A stretch of DNA of 54,216 bases from JANNAT01 sp031422555 (GCA_031422555.1 JANPLZ010000109.1:1-54216), one strand, 5' to 3'; shown: positions 1-9,315, counted from the stretch's first letter. Notes: generated by a model from the letters alone, not told the origin. Numbers and translations are program-made.

Positions 1-440
1 GCCTCCAGCATCTCAATCAAACTGCGCACGCCCATGCAGCCGATTTCTTCATCATAGGACAAAGCCAGATGCAGCGGCACTTTCAGCGGGCGGCTGGCCC
101 CTGCCACCATGGCGGCAACGGCGCAGGCGACAAAACCCTTCATATCGGCCGCACCGCGCCCGTAATAGCGCCCGTCAAGCGCTGTCAGCGCAAAGGGCGG
201 CAGGGTCCAGTTCTGGCCCTCAACCGGCACCACATCGGTATGACCCGACAACATCACCCCACCAATGCCAACAGGGCCGACAGTGGCGTAAAGATTGGCT
301 TTGCCGCCGCTGGCGTCCTTGATCAGAACGGAAGCGATCCCGGCATCGGTCAAAACCCCGCTGACATAGGCCATCAGGTCGATGTTCGGATTGGCGCTGA
401 TCGTATTAAACCCGATCAGGCGTTCAAAGATGTCCAGCAT
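1..440 (-). CDS. argE: Acetylornithine deacetylase, N-terminal part (runs off the left edge)
   Basis: M20-family zinc peptidase that would convert N-acetylornithine to ornithine in arginine synthesis. The visible ~146 residues show the family blocks in order: LSGHTDVVP (zinc-binding His and its Asp), GRGAADMKG (bridging Asp) and YDEEIGCMG (catalytic Glu pair) just before the sequence ends. The start MLDIFERLI has AGGGG six bases upstream. An in-frame ATG at 467 would add nine residues but has a poorer ribosome site. The related DapE (succinyl-diaminopimelate desuccinylase) cannot be fully excluded from a fragment, but the SYDEEIGC wording fits ArgE better. The ABC permease gene lies just upstream on the same strand. 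Confidence 0.8.
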   Translation of the reverse strand, partial: MLDIFERLIGFNTISANPNIDLMAYVSGVLTDAGIASVLIKDASGGKANLYATVGPVGIGGVMLSGHTDVVPVEGQNWTLPPFALTALDGRYYGRGAADMKGFVACAVAAMVAGASRPLKVPLHLALSYDEEIGCMGVRSLIEMLE

Positions 441-512
441 TTTTGCCCCTGCGTTTGGCAGATGCATAACAAACTATCACCCCTTGCGGAACCCGCGGTG
501 CCCGCCGCCAAG

Positions 513-3026
513 CTATTCCTGCGAACGCAGCGCTTGCGCAGGCCGCACCGACAGGGGCCGCAACACAAACACCAACCCCGCCAACAGCGTCGCCACAATG
601 CCGCCCAGCACGATGGCCAGCGCCGACACCGGCTCAAAGGCATAGTCCGATTCCATCACGAACGTCAGCACCGCCCACCCGGCAATACCGCCCGCGATGG
701 TGGCCACCACGCCAGCCGCCGCCCCCATCAACACTGACCGCAGCGCAAAGCTGGCAAGGATGCGCCCGCGCGACGCCCCGATCACCTTCAGCACCGCCGC
801 TTCGTAAACCCGCGCCCGCTCACCCGAGGCCGCCGCCCCGATCAGCACGACAAAGCCGGTGATCAACGTCGCCATCGCGGCCAAAGTGGTGGCTTGGGCT
901 ATCGCGCCCAAGGCTTCGGTCACCCGGCCAATCGCAGCTTTCACCCCGATGGCGGTGACGTTGGGATAGGCTTTCGAGATGTCGCGCAACACCGCCGGTT
1001 CAGCGTCTGCATCGGCGTAAACCGTTGAAATATAAGTGTGCGGCGCGCCTGCCAGCGCAGCCTTGTTCATCGTCATCACAAAGCCCATGCCCGCATTGGA
1101 AAAATCCACCTCGCGAAAGCTGGTGACTTCGGCGGTGATAGCACGGCCAAGAATGTTGACGGTCATGGTATCGCCCAGCGCCAGACCGATTTCGGCAGCC
1201 TCTTCGGCGGCAAAGGATATCTGCGGGCGCGCCTCTGCCACAGCCCACCATTGCCCGGCGGTTACTTTGGTGCCCGCGGGCAGTGCGTCGGCATACGTCA
1301 CGCCGCGGTCGCCTTGCACAACCCAGTGATCGCCCGCCGCCACCCGCGCATCAATGCCGTTGATCTCGGTGATCACGCCGCGCAGCATCGGCGCGGATTC
1401 CACTTTGGACACCCCGGGATTTGCCCCAAGTTTGGCCAGAAACCCGTCGATCTGATCGGGCTGGATATCGACAAAGAAATACGCCGGCGCGCGGGTTGGC
1501 AGATCGCGTTCGATGGCTGACCGCAGGTTGGAATCAATCTGACCGACCGCGGCCAACACCGTCAGCCCCAAGCCCAGCGCCAGCACCACTTGCATGGTTT
1601 CCGCCCGGGGCGCACCGATAGAGGCCAAAGCCAACCGCACCGCTACCCGGCCTTTCAAGAGCTTGCTGCGCGCCACCCGCCGCGCCAGGGCTGCCAGCCC
1701 CCACGACGCCAGCCCCAGCACGATCAGCGATGCCACCACGCCGCCTGCGGTGCCAAAGGCCAGTTTGGCCGTGCCCGACAGCCACGCCGATCCGCCAATC
1801 AAAACCGCCGCCAGCACCGTCATCAGCGCCAGATACTGCGTCCGTGGCCAACCTCCCGCCAATCCACCCCGATAAAGCGCCGCCGCGCGCACTTGCTCGG
1901 CCCGCGCCAGCGGCCACAGCGCGAACAAAAACGCCGAGATCACACCGTAAAACGCGGCTTCGATCACTGGTTGCGGGTAAAACGCAATCTGCGCCGGAAA
2001 CGGCAACGCCGATTCAATGATCCCCGCCAACAGCAACGGCACGCCGACGCCCAAGGCCAGCCCCAACAGCACGCCCACGCCGACCAACAGGCCGATTTGC
2101 AAAAGATAGGCGGCAAAGATCAAGCCGCCGTCAGCCCCCAAAGTGCGCAAGGTGGCGATCGTCGAGATTTTGGCCTCCAGATACGACCGCACAGCGGCGG
2201 CCACGCCCACGCCGCCCACCGCCAAACCCGCCAGCCCGACCAGCACCAGAAACGCGCCAATGCGGTCAACGAACCGCTCGACACCCGGTGCGGCCTGGCG
2301 ACGGTCGCTCCACCGCAGGCCGCTGTCGGGCAACTGGGCTTTGGTGTCCGTCTCAAGCGTTGCAAGATCGGCCGCCGCAGGCAGGATCATCCGATACGAG
2401 GTGTCGAACAACGTGCCGGGTTCCAGCAACCCCGCCCGGGCCAGATCGGCGGTCAACACCATGGTGCGCGGGGCCAAGGCAAAGCCTCCGGTGGCACTGT
2501 CCGGCTCGCGCAACAGCCGCGCCGTCAGCGCAAATTCCTGGCTGCCCAGCGCGAACGTGTCACCAATCGCCAGCCCCATCTGATCGGCCAGCACGCCGTC
2601 CATCACCGCACCGGGCAAGCCGCCGCTGCCAACAAAGGCTGTGGCCAACGGCACGTCGTCTTGCAACTGCACCGCGCCTAACAGCGGATAGGCCGCATCT
2701 ACCGCCTTGACTTGGGTTAACACCCGGGCGTCACCCGCCACTGCCATCGACCGGAAATCAACGATTTCCGACGTTTCAGTGGCAAGGCTATCCAGATAGG
2801 CGCGCTCAGCCGGCGAGGCAAAGCGGTAGGTAAATTCCACCTGCGCATCGCCGCCAAGCAGCACAGCGCCCTGATCGGTCAACCCGGCCTGAATGGCGCT
2901 GCGCACCATGCCAACACCCGCGATGGCAGCGACACCCAGCGCGAGACACGCCAGAAACACCCCAAAGCCGCGCAATCCGCCGCGCAATTCCCGCCGGGCA
3001 ATCCGGGCCGCCAGCGCCCAGTTCAT
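513..3026 (-). CDS. ABC transporter permease of the FtsX/MacB type (YbbP-like)
   Basis: Large inner-membrane permease of 837 residues. It has an N-terminal membrane segment (about residues 18-42), a long periplasmic domain, a cluster of membrane helices around 240-460, a second periplasmic domain, and three C-terminal helices from about 690. This duplicated FtsX layout is that of E. coli YbbP. It overlaps the upstream ATPase gene by ATGA (3023-3026), so the two are translationally coupled and should form one exporter. With the divergent TesA-like esterase it makes the widespread ybbA-ybbP-tesA grouping. The substrate is unknown; lipid or lipoprotein handling is the usual guess for the family and is inference here. 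Confidence 0.88.
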   Translation of the reverse strand: MNWALAARIARRELRGGLRGFGVFLACLALGVAAIAGVGMVRSAIQAGLTDQGAVLLGGDAQVEFTYRFASPAERAYLDSLATETSEIVDFRSMAVAGDARVLTQVKAVDAAYPLLGAVQLQDDVPLATAFVGSGGLPGAVMDGVLADQMGLAIGDTFALGSQEFALTARLLREPDSATGGFALAPRTMVLTADLARAGLLEPGTLFDTSYRMILPAAADLATLETDTKAQLPDSGLRWSDRRQAAPGVERFVDRIGAFLVLVGLAGLAVGGVGVAAAVRSYLEAKISTIATLRTLGADGGLIFAAYLLQIGLLVGVGVLLGLALGVGVPLLLAGIIESALPFPAQIAFYPQPVIEAAFYGVISAFLFALWPLARAEQVRAAALYRGGLAGGWPRTQYLALMTVLAAVLIGGSAWLSGTAKLAFGTAGGVVASLIVLGLASWGLAALARRVARSKLLKGRVAVRLALASIGAPRAETMQVVLALGLGLTVLAAVGQIDSNLRSAIERDLPTRAPAYFFVDIQPDQIDGFLAKLGANPGVSKVESAPMLRGVITEINGIDARVAAGDHWVVQGDRGVTYADALPAGTKVTAGQWWAVAEARPQISFAAEEAAEIGLALGDTMTVNILGRAITAEVTSFREVDFSNAGMGFVMTMNKAALAGAPHTYISTVYADADAEPAVLRDISKAYPNVTAIGVKAAIGRVTEALGAIAQATTLAAMATLITGFVVLIGAAASGERARVYEAAVLKVIGASRGRILASFALRSVLMGAAAGVVATIAGGIAGWAVLTFVMESDYAFEPVSALAIVLGGIVATLLAGLVFVLRPLSVRPAQALRSQE

Positions 3027-3742
3027 ACTTCGGCCCCGAATTTCATACGCGCGGCTGGCATCGCTTGCGGCGTGGTATCTATGCGGCCATCAACCAGCCG
3101 CACGATGCGGTCACAGCGCGCCGCCAGTTCGGGCGCATGGGTGACCAGCACCAGCGTGGCGCCATGCCGGTCGCGCAGCCCAAAGATCAGATCCATGATC
3201 GCCGCCCCGTTGACGCTGTCCAGATTGCCGGTCGGCTCGTCCGCCAAAAGCAGCGTCGGGCGCGGAGCCGCGGCACGGGCCAAAGCCACACGCTGTTGCT
3301 CGCCGCCCGACATTTGCGACGGGTAATGGTGGCGGCGCTGTGCCAGACCCACCGCCTCTAGTTCGTCTTCGGCGCGGGCAAAGGCATCGGCCACCCCGGC
3401 TATTTCCATCGGCAAGGCTACGTTTTCTAGTGCGGTCATCGTCGGGATCAGGTGAAACGACTGAAACACCACCCCCATCTTGCCGCGCCGGAACCGGGCC
3501 AGCCCGTCTTCATCCAGCGCGGTCATGTCAGACCCCAAGGCCATCACCCGGCCGCGGCTGGCGCGTTCCAGCCCACCCATCAGCATCAGTAACGAAGATT
3601 TGCCCGAACCGGATGGCCCAACCAGCCCCAAAGTCTCGCCGCGCGTGACAGTCAGGCTAATTCCCTTCAAGATGTCGATAGACCCGGCATTGCCTGCCAG
3701 ACTTAGCCACACATCATCCAACGCCAGAATGGTATCCGTCAT
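3023..3742 (-). CDS. ABC transporter ATP-binding protein (YbbA/LolD type)
   Basis: Cytoplasmic ATPase of 239 residues that powers the neighbouring permease. Walker A is GPSGSGKSS at residues 42-50. The ABC signature MSGGEQQRVALARA and Walker B LLLADEPTGNLD follow in the normal order, with the switch His in VTHAPELA. EPTGNLD is typical of the LolD/MacB/FtsE branch. Its ATG lies only one base from the ATG proposed for the divergent esterase, so its promoter must lie inside that gene unless the esterase start is further in. The stop overlaps the permease start. Confidence 0.92.
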   Translation of the reverse strand: MTDTILALDDVWLSLAGNAGSIDILKGISLTVTRGETLGLVGPSGSGKSSLLMLMGGLERASRGRVMALGSDMTALDEDGLARFRRGKMGVVFQSFHLIPTMTALENVALPMEIAGVADAFARAEDELEAVGLAQRRHHYPSQMSGGEQQRVALARAAAPRPTLLLADEPTGNLDSVNGAAIMDLIFGLRDRHGATLVLVTHAPELAARCDRIVRLVDGRIDTTPQAMPAARMKFGAEV

Positions 3743-3743
3743 A

Positions 3744-4418
3744 ATGCTCTCTCGTTTGTATCAACTGACATATGCGCCCCGCCGCGCCATTCGCAATGCT
3801 GCGGCGATCATAATGTTGTTAAATAGCCCGCTATTGGCCGAACCGCTGACCGTGGTGGCCTTTGGCGACAGCCTGACCCAAGGCTATGGCCTGCCCGCTA
3901 AAGACGGGTTTGTGCCGCAGTTGCAATCGTGGCTGGCGGCGGCGGGGGCCGATGCGGTGGTGGTGAACGCCGGTGTGTCGGGCGATACCACCGCGGGTGG
4001 AGCATCGCGGATTGACTGGACCCTGACACCCGATGTCGATGCGTTGATCGTCAATCTGGGAGGCAACGATATGCTTCGCGGCATTGATCCGGCAGAAAGC
4101 AAGCGCAACCTTGAGACGATTTTGATCGCGGCACAGGCGAAAAAGCTGCCCGTGTTGTTGGTGTCGCTGCGCGCGCCGGGCAATTACGGCGTGCAATTCA
4201 AGGCCGATTTCGATGCGATGTATGGCGATCTGGCCACCAAATACGGGGCATTGCTGGCGCCGAACTATTTTATTCCGCTGATCGACCAATCCTCGCGGCT
4301 GCTTGACCCGGCGCTGATGCAAGCCGATGGCATTCACCCCAATGCCGCCGGGGTGGCCAAGGCGATTACCGTTCTGGGGCCAAAAGTGCAGGATTTACTG
4401 GCAGCAGCAGCGCCGTGA
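3744..4418 (+). CDS. Arylesterase / TesA-like SGNH hydrolase, secreted
   Basis: Periplasmic esterase or thioesterase of about 224 residues. The GDSL block FGDSLTQGYG holds the nucleophile Ser43. Block III is LGGND with Asn108, and the catalytic Asp195 and His198 are in DGIHPN, so all SGNH residues are present. The N-terminus carries RR, a hydrophobic stretch (about 19-26) and a likely signal-peptidase site before AEPLTVVAFGD. The start at 3744 is uncertain: it abuts the divergent ABC gene, and a later in-frame ATG (MLLNSPLLAEP) would leave a very short signal. The next gene is on the same strand after about 30 bases. Preferred substrate cannot be told from sequence. Confidence 0.85.
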   Translation: MLSRLYQLTYAPRRAIRNAAAIIMLLNSPLLAEPLTVVAFGDSLTQGYGLPAKDGFVPQLQSWLAAAGADAVVVNAGVSGDTTAGGASRIDWTLTPDVDALIVNLGGNDMLRGIDPAESKRNLETILIAAQAKKLPVLLVSLRAPGNYGVQFKADFDAMYGDLATKYGALLAPNYFIPLIDQSSRLLDPALMQADGIHPNAAGVAKAITVLGPKVQDLLAAAAP

Positions 4419-4451
4419 AATTTCGGTCAGGTAAAATGAAAGATTTTTTCA

Positions 4452-5873
4452 GTGTTTGATAAGACAGATTTTCTGGCCGAGCTGACCGCCGCGATTGGGG
4501 CGGCGCATGTGTTGACCGCCCCCGATGATCTGGCGCGCTATTGCACCGACTGGACCGGGCAATACACCGCCGATCCACTGGCGGTGGCGCGGCCCGGCGA
4601 TGCCGCAGAAGTGTCACTTGTGGTGCAAAGTGCCGCCCGACACGGCGTCGCGGTGGTGCCGGTATCGGGCCGCACCGGCATTACCGGTGGAGCGATGACC
4701 ACTGGCGGCCTGATGCTGTCGGTCGAAAGACTGAACAAGATCAGTGTGGTAAACCCTGATACTCGCATCGCCGTGGTAGGGTCTGGCGTGATATTGACCG
4801 CGCTGCATGATGCCGCCGATGCGCAAGGTCTGTATTTTCCCTTGTGGTTTGGTGCGCGCGGATCGGCGATGATTGGTGGTGTTTTGTCAACCAATGCCGG
4901 GGGATCGAACGTGCTGCGCTATGGCTCGACCCGCGCGCTGTGCCTTGGGCTGGAAGTGGTGCTGCCTGACGGACGCATCCTTAATCTGCTGGGTCAGTTG
5001 CACAAGGACAACTCCGGCTATGATCTGAAAAACCTTTTCATTGGTGCCGAAGGCACGTTGGGTGTGATCACCGCGGCGGTGATGAAACTGGTGCCACGGC
5101 CGCGTGCCTATGCAACTGCAACCCTTGCGGCGCGGTCGCTGCCCGATGCGCTGATGCTGCTGAACCAGTTGCAAGAGGCCTCTGGTGGCGCGGTTGAGGC
5201 GTTTGAATACATGCCCCTCAGCTATATGCGCCGCCTTGCCGCGGCCCGCCCCGACATTCGCCAGCCGTTCACGCCGCCCCACGCGGTGACCATTCTGGTG
5301 GAACTGGGCGTCACAGCGCCGCGCGATGCCCTGCCCGATGCCGCAGGCGCTGTGCCAGTTGTGGCTTTGCTGGAAAACACTTTGGCCGCAATGATGGCGG
5401 CGGGCACCGTGCTGGACGCCGAAATCGCCCAGTCCGATCAGCAGCGCCGCACCATGTGGCAGCGCCGTGAATTGGCGGCTGAAATCACCTATGCCCGCAA
5501 ACCGGCAATCGACACCGATATTTCCCTGCCCTTGGACAAGGTTGCCGCGTTCTTTGACCTGATCAACGCCCGATTGGCCGCGCTTGACCCCGGTTGTGAT
5601 CAGATGTGTGTCGCCCATCTGGGCGATGGAAATTTGCATTTCACCGTCTTTCCAACCCGCGACGGGCTGCATGATACGGTTGTCACCGCGATTGAAGATG
5701 TGGTGCAAGACCTTGGCGGCTCATTTTCCGCCGAACATGGGGTCGGCCTGTCCAAGCTGCCGTCGATGTCGCGGCGCAAAGACCCGGTGGCGCTGGACGT
5801 GATGCGCAGGATCAAAGCCGCGCTTGATCCGGAAAATGTGATGAACCCCGGCAAAGTATTGCCGAAAATCTGA
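4452..5873 (+). CDS. FAD-linked 2-hydroxyacid dehydrogenase (GlcD / D-lactate dehydrogenase family)
   Basis: Flavoenzyme of 473 residues, oxidising a D-2-hydroxyacid such as D-lactate, glycolate or D-2-hydroxyglutarate. The N-terminal PP-loop FAD domain shows VVPVSGRTGITGG, SVERLNKI and GGVLSTNAGGSNVLRYGSTR. The C-terminal oxidase domain has the metal and substrate-site motif AHLGDGNLHF and ends with SAEHGVGLSK and LDPENVMNPGK, both standard. The start is a GTG at 4452 with only a weak purine-rich stretch upstream; no closer ATG fits. Exact substrate cannot be assigned because the subfamilies share these motifs. Confidence 0.85.
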   Translation: MFDKTDFLAELTAAIGAAHVLTAPDDLARYCTDWTGQYTADPLAVARPGDAAEVSLVVQSAARHGVAVVPVSGRTGITGGAMTTGGLMLSVERLNKISVVNPDTRIAVVGSGVILTALHDAADAQGLYFPLWFGARGSAMIGGVLSTNAGGSNVLRYGSTRALCLGLEVVLPDGRILNLLGQLHKDNSGYDLKNLFIGAEGTLGVITAAVMKLVPRPRAYATATLAARSLPDALMLLNQLQEASGGAVEAFEYMPLSYMRRLAAARPDIRQPFTPPHAVTILVELGVTAPRDALPDAAGAVPVVALLENTLAAMMAAGTVLDAEIAQSDQQRRTMWQRRELAAEITYARKPAIDTDISLPLDKVAAFFDLINARLAALDPGCDQMCVAHLGDGNLHFTVFPTRDGLHDTVVTAIEDVVQDLGGSFSAEHGVGLSKLPSMSRRKDPVALDVMRRIKAALDPENVMNPGKVLPKI

Positions 5874-5952
5874 CGCCGCCTCGCTGGACTTCCCCGGGCC
5901 AGAGCGATAGCCGTGGCCGACGTGCGTTTTGGCACGGACGGAACTTGCCAAC

Positions 5953-7167
5953 GTGAACCCCCTGACACCCGTGTTTGCCCACCCGACCCTGCGCCTGATT
6001 GGCGTGGCGCTGTTGCTTTTGGGCGCGTTGAACGCGTCGATCTATCCCTACCAATCGCTGATCGGCATTGAAAAAATCGGGCTGTCCGAAGCGGCGTTTG
6101 CGTGGCTGATGGTGCTGACATCGGTGGTGGCGGTGACGTCGTCGGTGGCCATCGGTATCGCCACCGATCAGCGTGGACAGCGGCGGCGCATTGCCTTGGT
6201 GGCCGCCTTGTGCAGCGTGGCTGCGGCGGCGCTGATGCTGGGGTTGCCCGCACCGATCACCTTCATTCTGGCGCATGGCATTCTTTTGCCCATCGCCTCC
6301 AGTTTGTATGGCCAATTCTTTGCGCTGGCCCGGCTGGCCAGCCCGGCCGATAATTCCAGTCGGGACGCCATTCTGGGCACCATACGGGCCGCGATGTCGA
6401 TCAGCTTTCTGGCGATGCTGATCTATTGGACCTTTGCCTTTGGTGCAGGGGCGGTCGTCATGTCGATCTACGTCTCGGCGGGTCTGGCGGCGCTGGGGCT
6501 GGTTTTGTTGATCTTTTTTGGCTGGCCGCGCGATGGGGCAACGACGTGGCACGATCAGCCGTCGGGGTTGAATATGGCGCAGGCGTTGCGCGAAATTGGC
6601 CAGCCCCATGTGATGCTGCGCTTGCTGCTGCTGGGCGCGATAAGTTCGGCCGGGATTTTGTATTTCGTGCTGATATCACTGGTGTTTGACGCCTCATCGG
6701 TGCGCGATGCGGGCGATGTGGCACTTTATGTCGGGCTGGTGGCGGGTTGGGAAGTGCCCTGCCTTTTGCTGTTGCCCCGGCTGGTGGCGCGGATGTCGCG
6801 CAGCAATGCGATTGCTTTTGGCACCGGGCTTTATGTGCTGCACCTGATTGCGTTGCCGCTGTTGGCAGATACCGCATGGATATGGGCGATGACACTGGTG
6901 GCGGGGGTCGGCGGCACCGCGATTCTCAGCCTGCCGATCCTTTACTATCAGGACATGCTGCCCGGCAGGCCCGGCACGGCGGGCGCGATGCTGGCGCTGC
7001 AAAAGCTGGTGGCTGACGTGTTGGCGGCGGCGGCCTTTGGCTTTGGCACCGCGATTGGCAGCTATGTCACGGTGGCGGTGATTGGCGCGTCGCTGGCGTT
7101 GCTGGCCGCCGTGGGCCTCTATTTGGCCGACCGCAGTGCCTGGCTGATGCCGGCGCGGGCGTCTTAG
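5953..7167 (+). CDS. MFS transporter
   Basis: Integral membrane carrier of about 404 residues with roughly twelve hydrophobic helices and a charged loop ATDQRGQRRR between helices 2 and 3, the MFS A-motif position. The start chosen is GTG at 5953 with GGACGGAA nine bases upstream; a TTG at 5929 is the alternative. The opening residues, with a helix soon followed by SLIGIEKIGLSE, resemble the SetA-like sugar-efflux branch, but that is a weak inference. It converges on hemC with a 4-base overlap of the stop regions. Confidence 0.78.
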   Translation: MNPLTPVFAHPTLRLIGVALLLLGALNASIYPYQSLIGIEKIGLSEAAFAWLMVLTSVVAVTSSVAIGIATDQRGQRRRIALVAALCSVAAAALMLGLPAPITFILAHGILLPIASSLYGQFFALARLASPADNSSRDAILGTIRAAMSISFLAMLIYWTFAFGAGAVVMSIYVSAGLAALGLVLLIFFGWPRDGATTWHDQPSGLNMAQALREIGQPHVMLRLLLLGAISSAGILYFVLISLVFDASSVRDAGDVALYVGLVAGWEVPCLLLLPRLVARMSRSNAIAFGTGLYVLHLIALPLLADTAWIWAMTLVAGVGGTAILSLPILYYQDMLPGRPGTAGAMLALQKLVADVLAAAAFGFGTAIGSYVTVAVIGASLALLAAVGLYLADRSAWLMPARAS

Positions 7168-8102
7168 ACGAAAAACCCTGTCCCGGCGCGGCCCAGCAAA
7201 TCTGCCGCCAAGCTGCGGCCCAAAGCGGCCCCATCGGCCACGGCGCCGCGCACATCGCCTGTGATCACCTTTGATCCATCGGGGCGCAAAATTTCCCCGC
7301 GCAACCACAGCCGATCACCTTCCAGCACTGCAAGCCCGGCAATCGGGGTTTCGCACGACCCGTCAAGGCGCAACAAAAACGCCCGTTCTGCCGCCAAACG
7401 CTGCCCGGTCGGTGCGTGATGAATGGCCGCCAGCATAATTTCGGCGCGGGTATCATCGACGCGGCGTTCAATGCCAATCGCCCCTTGCGCCACGGCGGGC
7501 AGCATGTCTTCCACCGCAATCGCCGCGCGCGCCATATGCGCCATCCCCAGCCGGTTCAGCCCCGCCATCGCCAGAAACGTCGCCACCGCCACGCCATCGG
7601 TCAGCTTTTTCATCCGGGTCTGCACGTTGCCGCGAAATTCCACCAAATGCAGATCAGGGCGGCGGTGCGCCAGTTGCGCGCGCCTGCGCAACGACGATGA
7701 CCCCACCACAGCGCCCAGCGGCAAATCCATAAGGCCTGCCACCGATGGCGAGACAAAGCCGTCGCGCACGTCTTCACGCGGCAGATAACAATCCAGGATC
7801 AGGCCATCCGGTTGCAGCGTCGGCATGTCTTTCATCGAATGCACTGCGATGTCGATGCTGCCCGCCAACAGCGCCTCTTCAATCTCACGGGTGAAAAGGC
7901 CTTTGCCGCCGATATCTTTCAGCGCCCGGTCAAGGATCTGGTCACCCATCACCTTGATCACCGCAATTTCAAACGCCGCTTCGGGCAGATCAAACGCCGC
8001 CATCAGGCAGCGCCGGGTTTCATGCGCCTGCCACAGCGCCAGCGGCGATCCACGGGTTCCGATCTTGAAGGGCTGGGCGGGACTGGGCAGGGAATAGGTC
8101 AT
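7164..8102 (-). CDS. hemC: Hydroxymethylbilane synthase (porphobilinogen deaminase)
   Basis: Joins four porphobilinogen units into hydroxymethylbilane in haem synthesis. Expected blocks are present: IGTRGSPLALWQA near the N-terminus, GGKGLFTREIEEALL, DIAVHSMKDMPT, GSSSLRRRAQL and FRGNVQTRMKKL. The cofactor-attachment Cys is in GSCETPIAG (about residue 250 of 312). The start is uncertain: ATG at 8102 (MTYSLP) is preferred by alignment, and an ATG at 8114 is possible. It is divergent from hemE, the second next enzyme of the same pathway, separated by about 100 bases that could hold a shared control region. Confidence 0.95.
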   Translation of the reverse strand: MTYSLPSPAQPFKIGTRGSPLALWQAHETRRCLMAAFDLPEAAFEIAVIKVMGDQILDRALKDIGGKGLFTREIEEALLAGSIDIAVHSMKDMPTLQPDGLILDCYLPREDVRDGFVSPSVAGLMDLPLGAVVGSSSLRRRAQLAHRRPDLHLVEFRGNVQTRMKKLTDGVAVATFLAMAGLNRLGMAHMARAAIAVEDMLPAVAQGAIGIERRVDDTRAEIMLAAIHHAPTGQRLAAERAFLLRLDGSCETPIAGLAVLEGDRLWLRGEILRPDGSKVITGDVRGAVADGAALGRSLAADLLGRAGTGFFV

Positions 8103-8208
8103 GGCCCCAGACATATACGCGTCAATCTGGGCTGACAACTACCGGCAGGCAGAGTTTCCCTTGACAAGCCCTGCGCGCCATAAGACCCATGCCGCAAAGG
8201 AGCCTTCC

Positions 8209-9240
8209 ATGACCCAGAAAACCATCCTGCGCGCGCTTGCGGGCGAAACCCTGCCCACGCCCCCGATCTGGATGATGCGTCAGGCCGGGCGATATTTGCC
8301 GGAATACCGCGCGACACGGGCGCAGGCCGGTGATTTTCTAAAGCTGTGCTACAATTCAGACTTGGCCGCCGAGGTTACCTTGCAACCGATCCGGCGATTT
8401 GGCTTTGACGCCGCCATACTGTTTGCCGATATCTTGCTGTTGCCGCAGGCCTTGGGCGCGGAGTTGTGGTTTGAAACTGGCGAAGGGCCGCGGTTGTCAA
8501 CGATTTCGACGATGGCCGAAGTGCTGGCGTTGAAACCCCGCGACGCCATCCACGACACACTTGGGCCGATCTATGAAACCGTGCGGATACTGGCGCGGGA
8601 GTTGCCGGTTGAGACCACGCTGATCGGCTTTGCCGGTGCGCCGTGGACGGTGGCCACCTACATGATCGCAGGGCAGGGATCGAAGGATCAGGGCCGCGCC
8701 CATGCGTTAAAGGCCGCGGACCGCGCGACGTTTTCAGCGCTGATTGATGTGATCACCGAAGCCACGATTGAGTATCTGTCGATGCAAGTTCTTGCCGGGG
8801 CCGAGGTGATTAAGCTGTTTGACAGCTGGGCCGGGTCGCTGAAAGGCCAGGATTTCACCGATTTCGCCGTCAAACCCGCCGCCCGGATCATATCGGCGCT
8901 GAAGGCCCGACACCCCGGGCTGCCGATCATCGCCTTCCCGCGCGAGGCGGGCGACGGATACATCGGGTTTGCCGCAGCGACCGGGGCCGATTGCGTGGCG
9001 ATCGACAATTCCGTCAGCCCGGAATGGGCGGCGGCGCATGTGCAGACCACGGGCTGCGTGCAGGGCAATCTTGCGCCGGAACATATGGTTACCGGTGGGC
9101 AGGCCTTGGTTGCGGCCACCCGGCATGTGGTCAAAGCATTTCAAGGCGGCCCGCATATCTTTAACCTTGGCCACGGCATCACCCCCGATGCCAACCCCGA
9201 TAACGTGGCGCTGATGATTGAGACTGTTCGGGGGGCGTAA
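8209..9240 (+). CDS. hemE: Uroporphyrinogen decarboxylase
   Basis: Decarboxylates uroporphyrinogen III to coproporphyrinogen III. The family signature PPIWMMRQAGRYLPEYR is at the start, with ILFADILLLPQALG, GFAGAPWTVATYMI and the C-terminal NLGHGITPDANPDNV; length 343 is normal. The start ATG at 8209 follows AAGGAG by seven bases. A TTGACA hexamer lies at 8161-8166 in the region shared with divergent hemC, but no convincing -10 box is found at the right distance. Downstream is a nested palindrome and an unrelated ATPase gene, then convergent hemF. Confidence 0.96.
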   Translation: MTQKTILRALAGETLPTPPIWMMRQAGRYLPEYRATRAQAGDFLKLCYNSDLAAEVTLQPIRRFGFDAAILFADILLLPQALGAELWFETGEGPRLSTISTMAEVLALKPRDAIHDTLGPIYETVRILARELPVETTLIGFAGAPWTVATYMIAGQGSKDQGRAHALKAADRATFSALIDVITEATIEYLSMQVLAGAEVIKLFDSWAGSLKGQDFTDFAVKPAARIISALKARHPGLPIIAFPREAGDGYIGFAAATGADCVAIDNSVSPEWAAAHVQTTGCVQGNLAPEHMVTGGQALVAATRHVVKAFQGGPHIFNLGHGITPDANPDNVALMIETVRGA

Positions 9241-9248
9241 GGGCGAAA

Positions 9249-9307
9249 TATACAGACTTATTGCTATGTATAAGGTAATCGCCTTATACATGGATAAACT
9301 CTGTATA
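9249..9307. promoter_or_regulatory. Nested palindrome with four alternating TGTATA half-sites
   Basis: The inner arms ATGTATAAGG (9266-9275) and CCTTATACAT (9282-9291) are perfectly complementary around a 6-base centre. The outer arms TATACAGA (9249-9256) and TCTGTATA (9300-9307) are also perfectly complementary, with a TTAT/ATAA pair and a short bulge between. Four TGTATA hexamers therefore occur in alternating orientation about 18 bases apart. The block fills the gap between hemE and the ATPase and ends nine bases before the ATPase ATG. It is AT-rich in a GC-rich genome and has no T-run. An operator or promoter for the ATPase is the favoured reading; a structured mRNA leader is possible. 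Confidence 0.6.
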
Positions 9308-9315
9308 GGTGGCCA

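Noticed and set aside
69..737. Long open frame on the plus strand opposite the argE fragment and permease
   Set aside because: Composition is His/Arg/Gln-rich with no family motifs; it mirrors GC-rich codons of the minus-strand genes.
1590..2681. 363-residue plus-strand frame inside the permease gene
   Set aside because: Antisense shadow: Arg/Gln/His-rich, no motifs, fully covered by a well-supported permease.
8161..8184. TTGACA as a -35 box of hemE
   Set aside because: No acceptable -10 hexamer 16-18 bases downstream; mentioned with hemE but not called.
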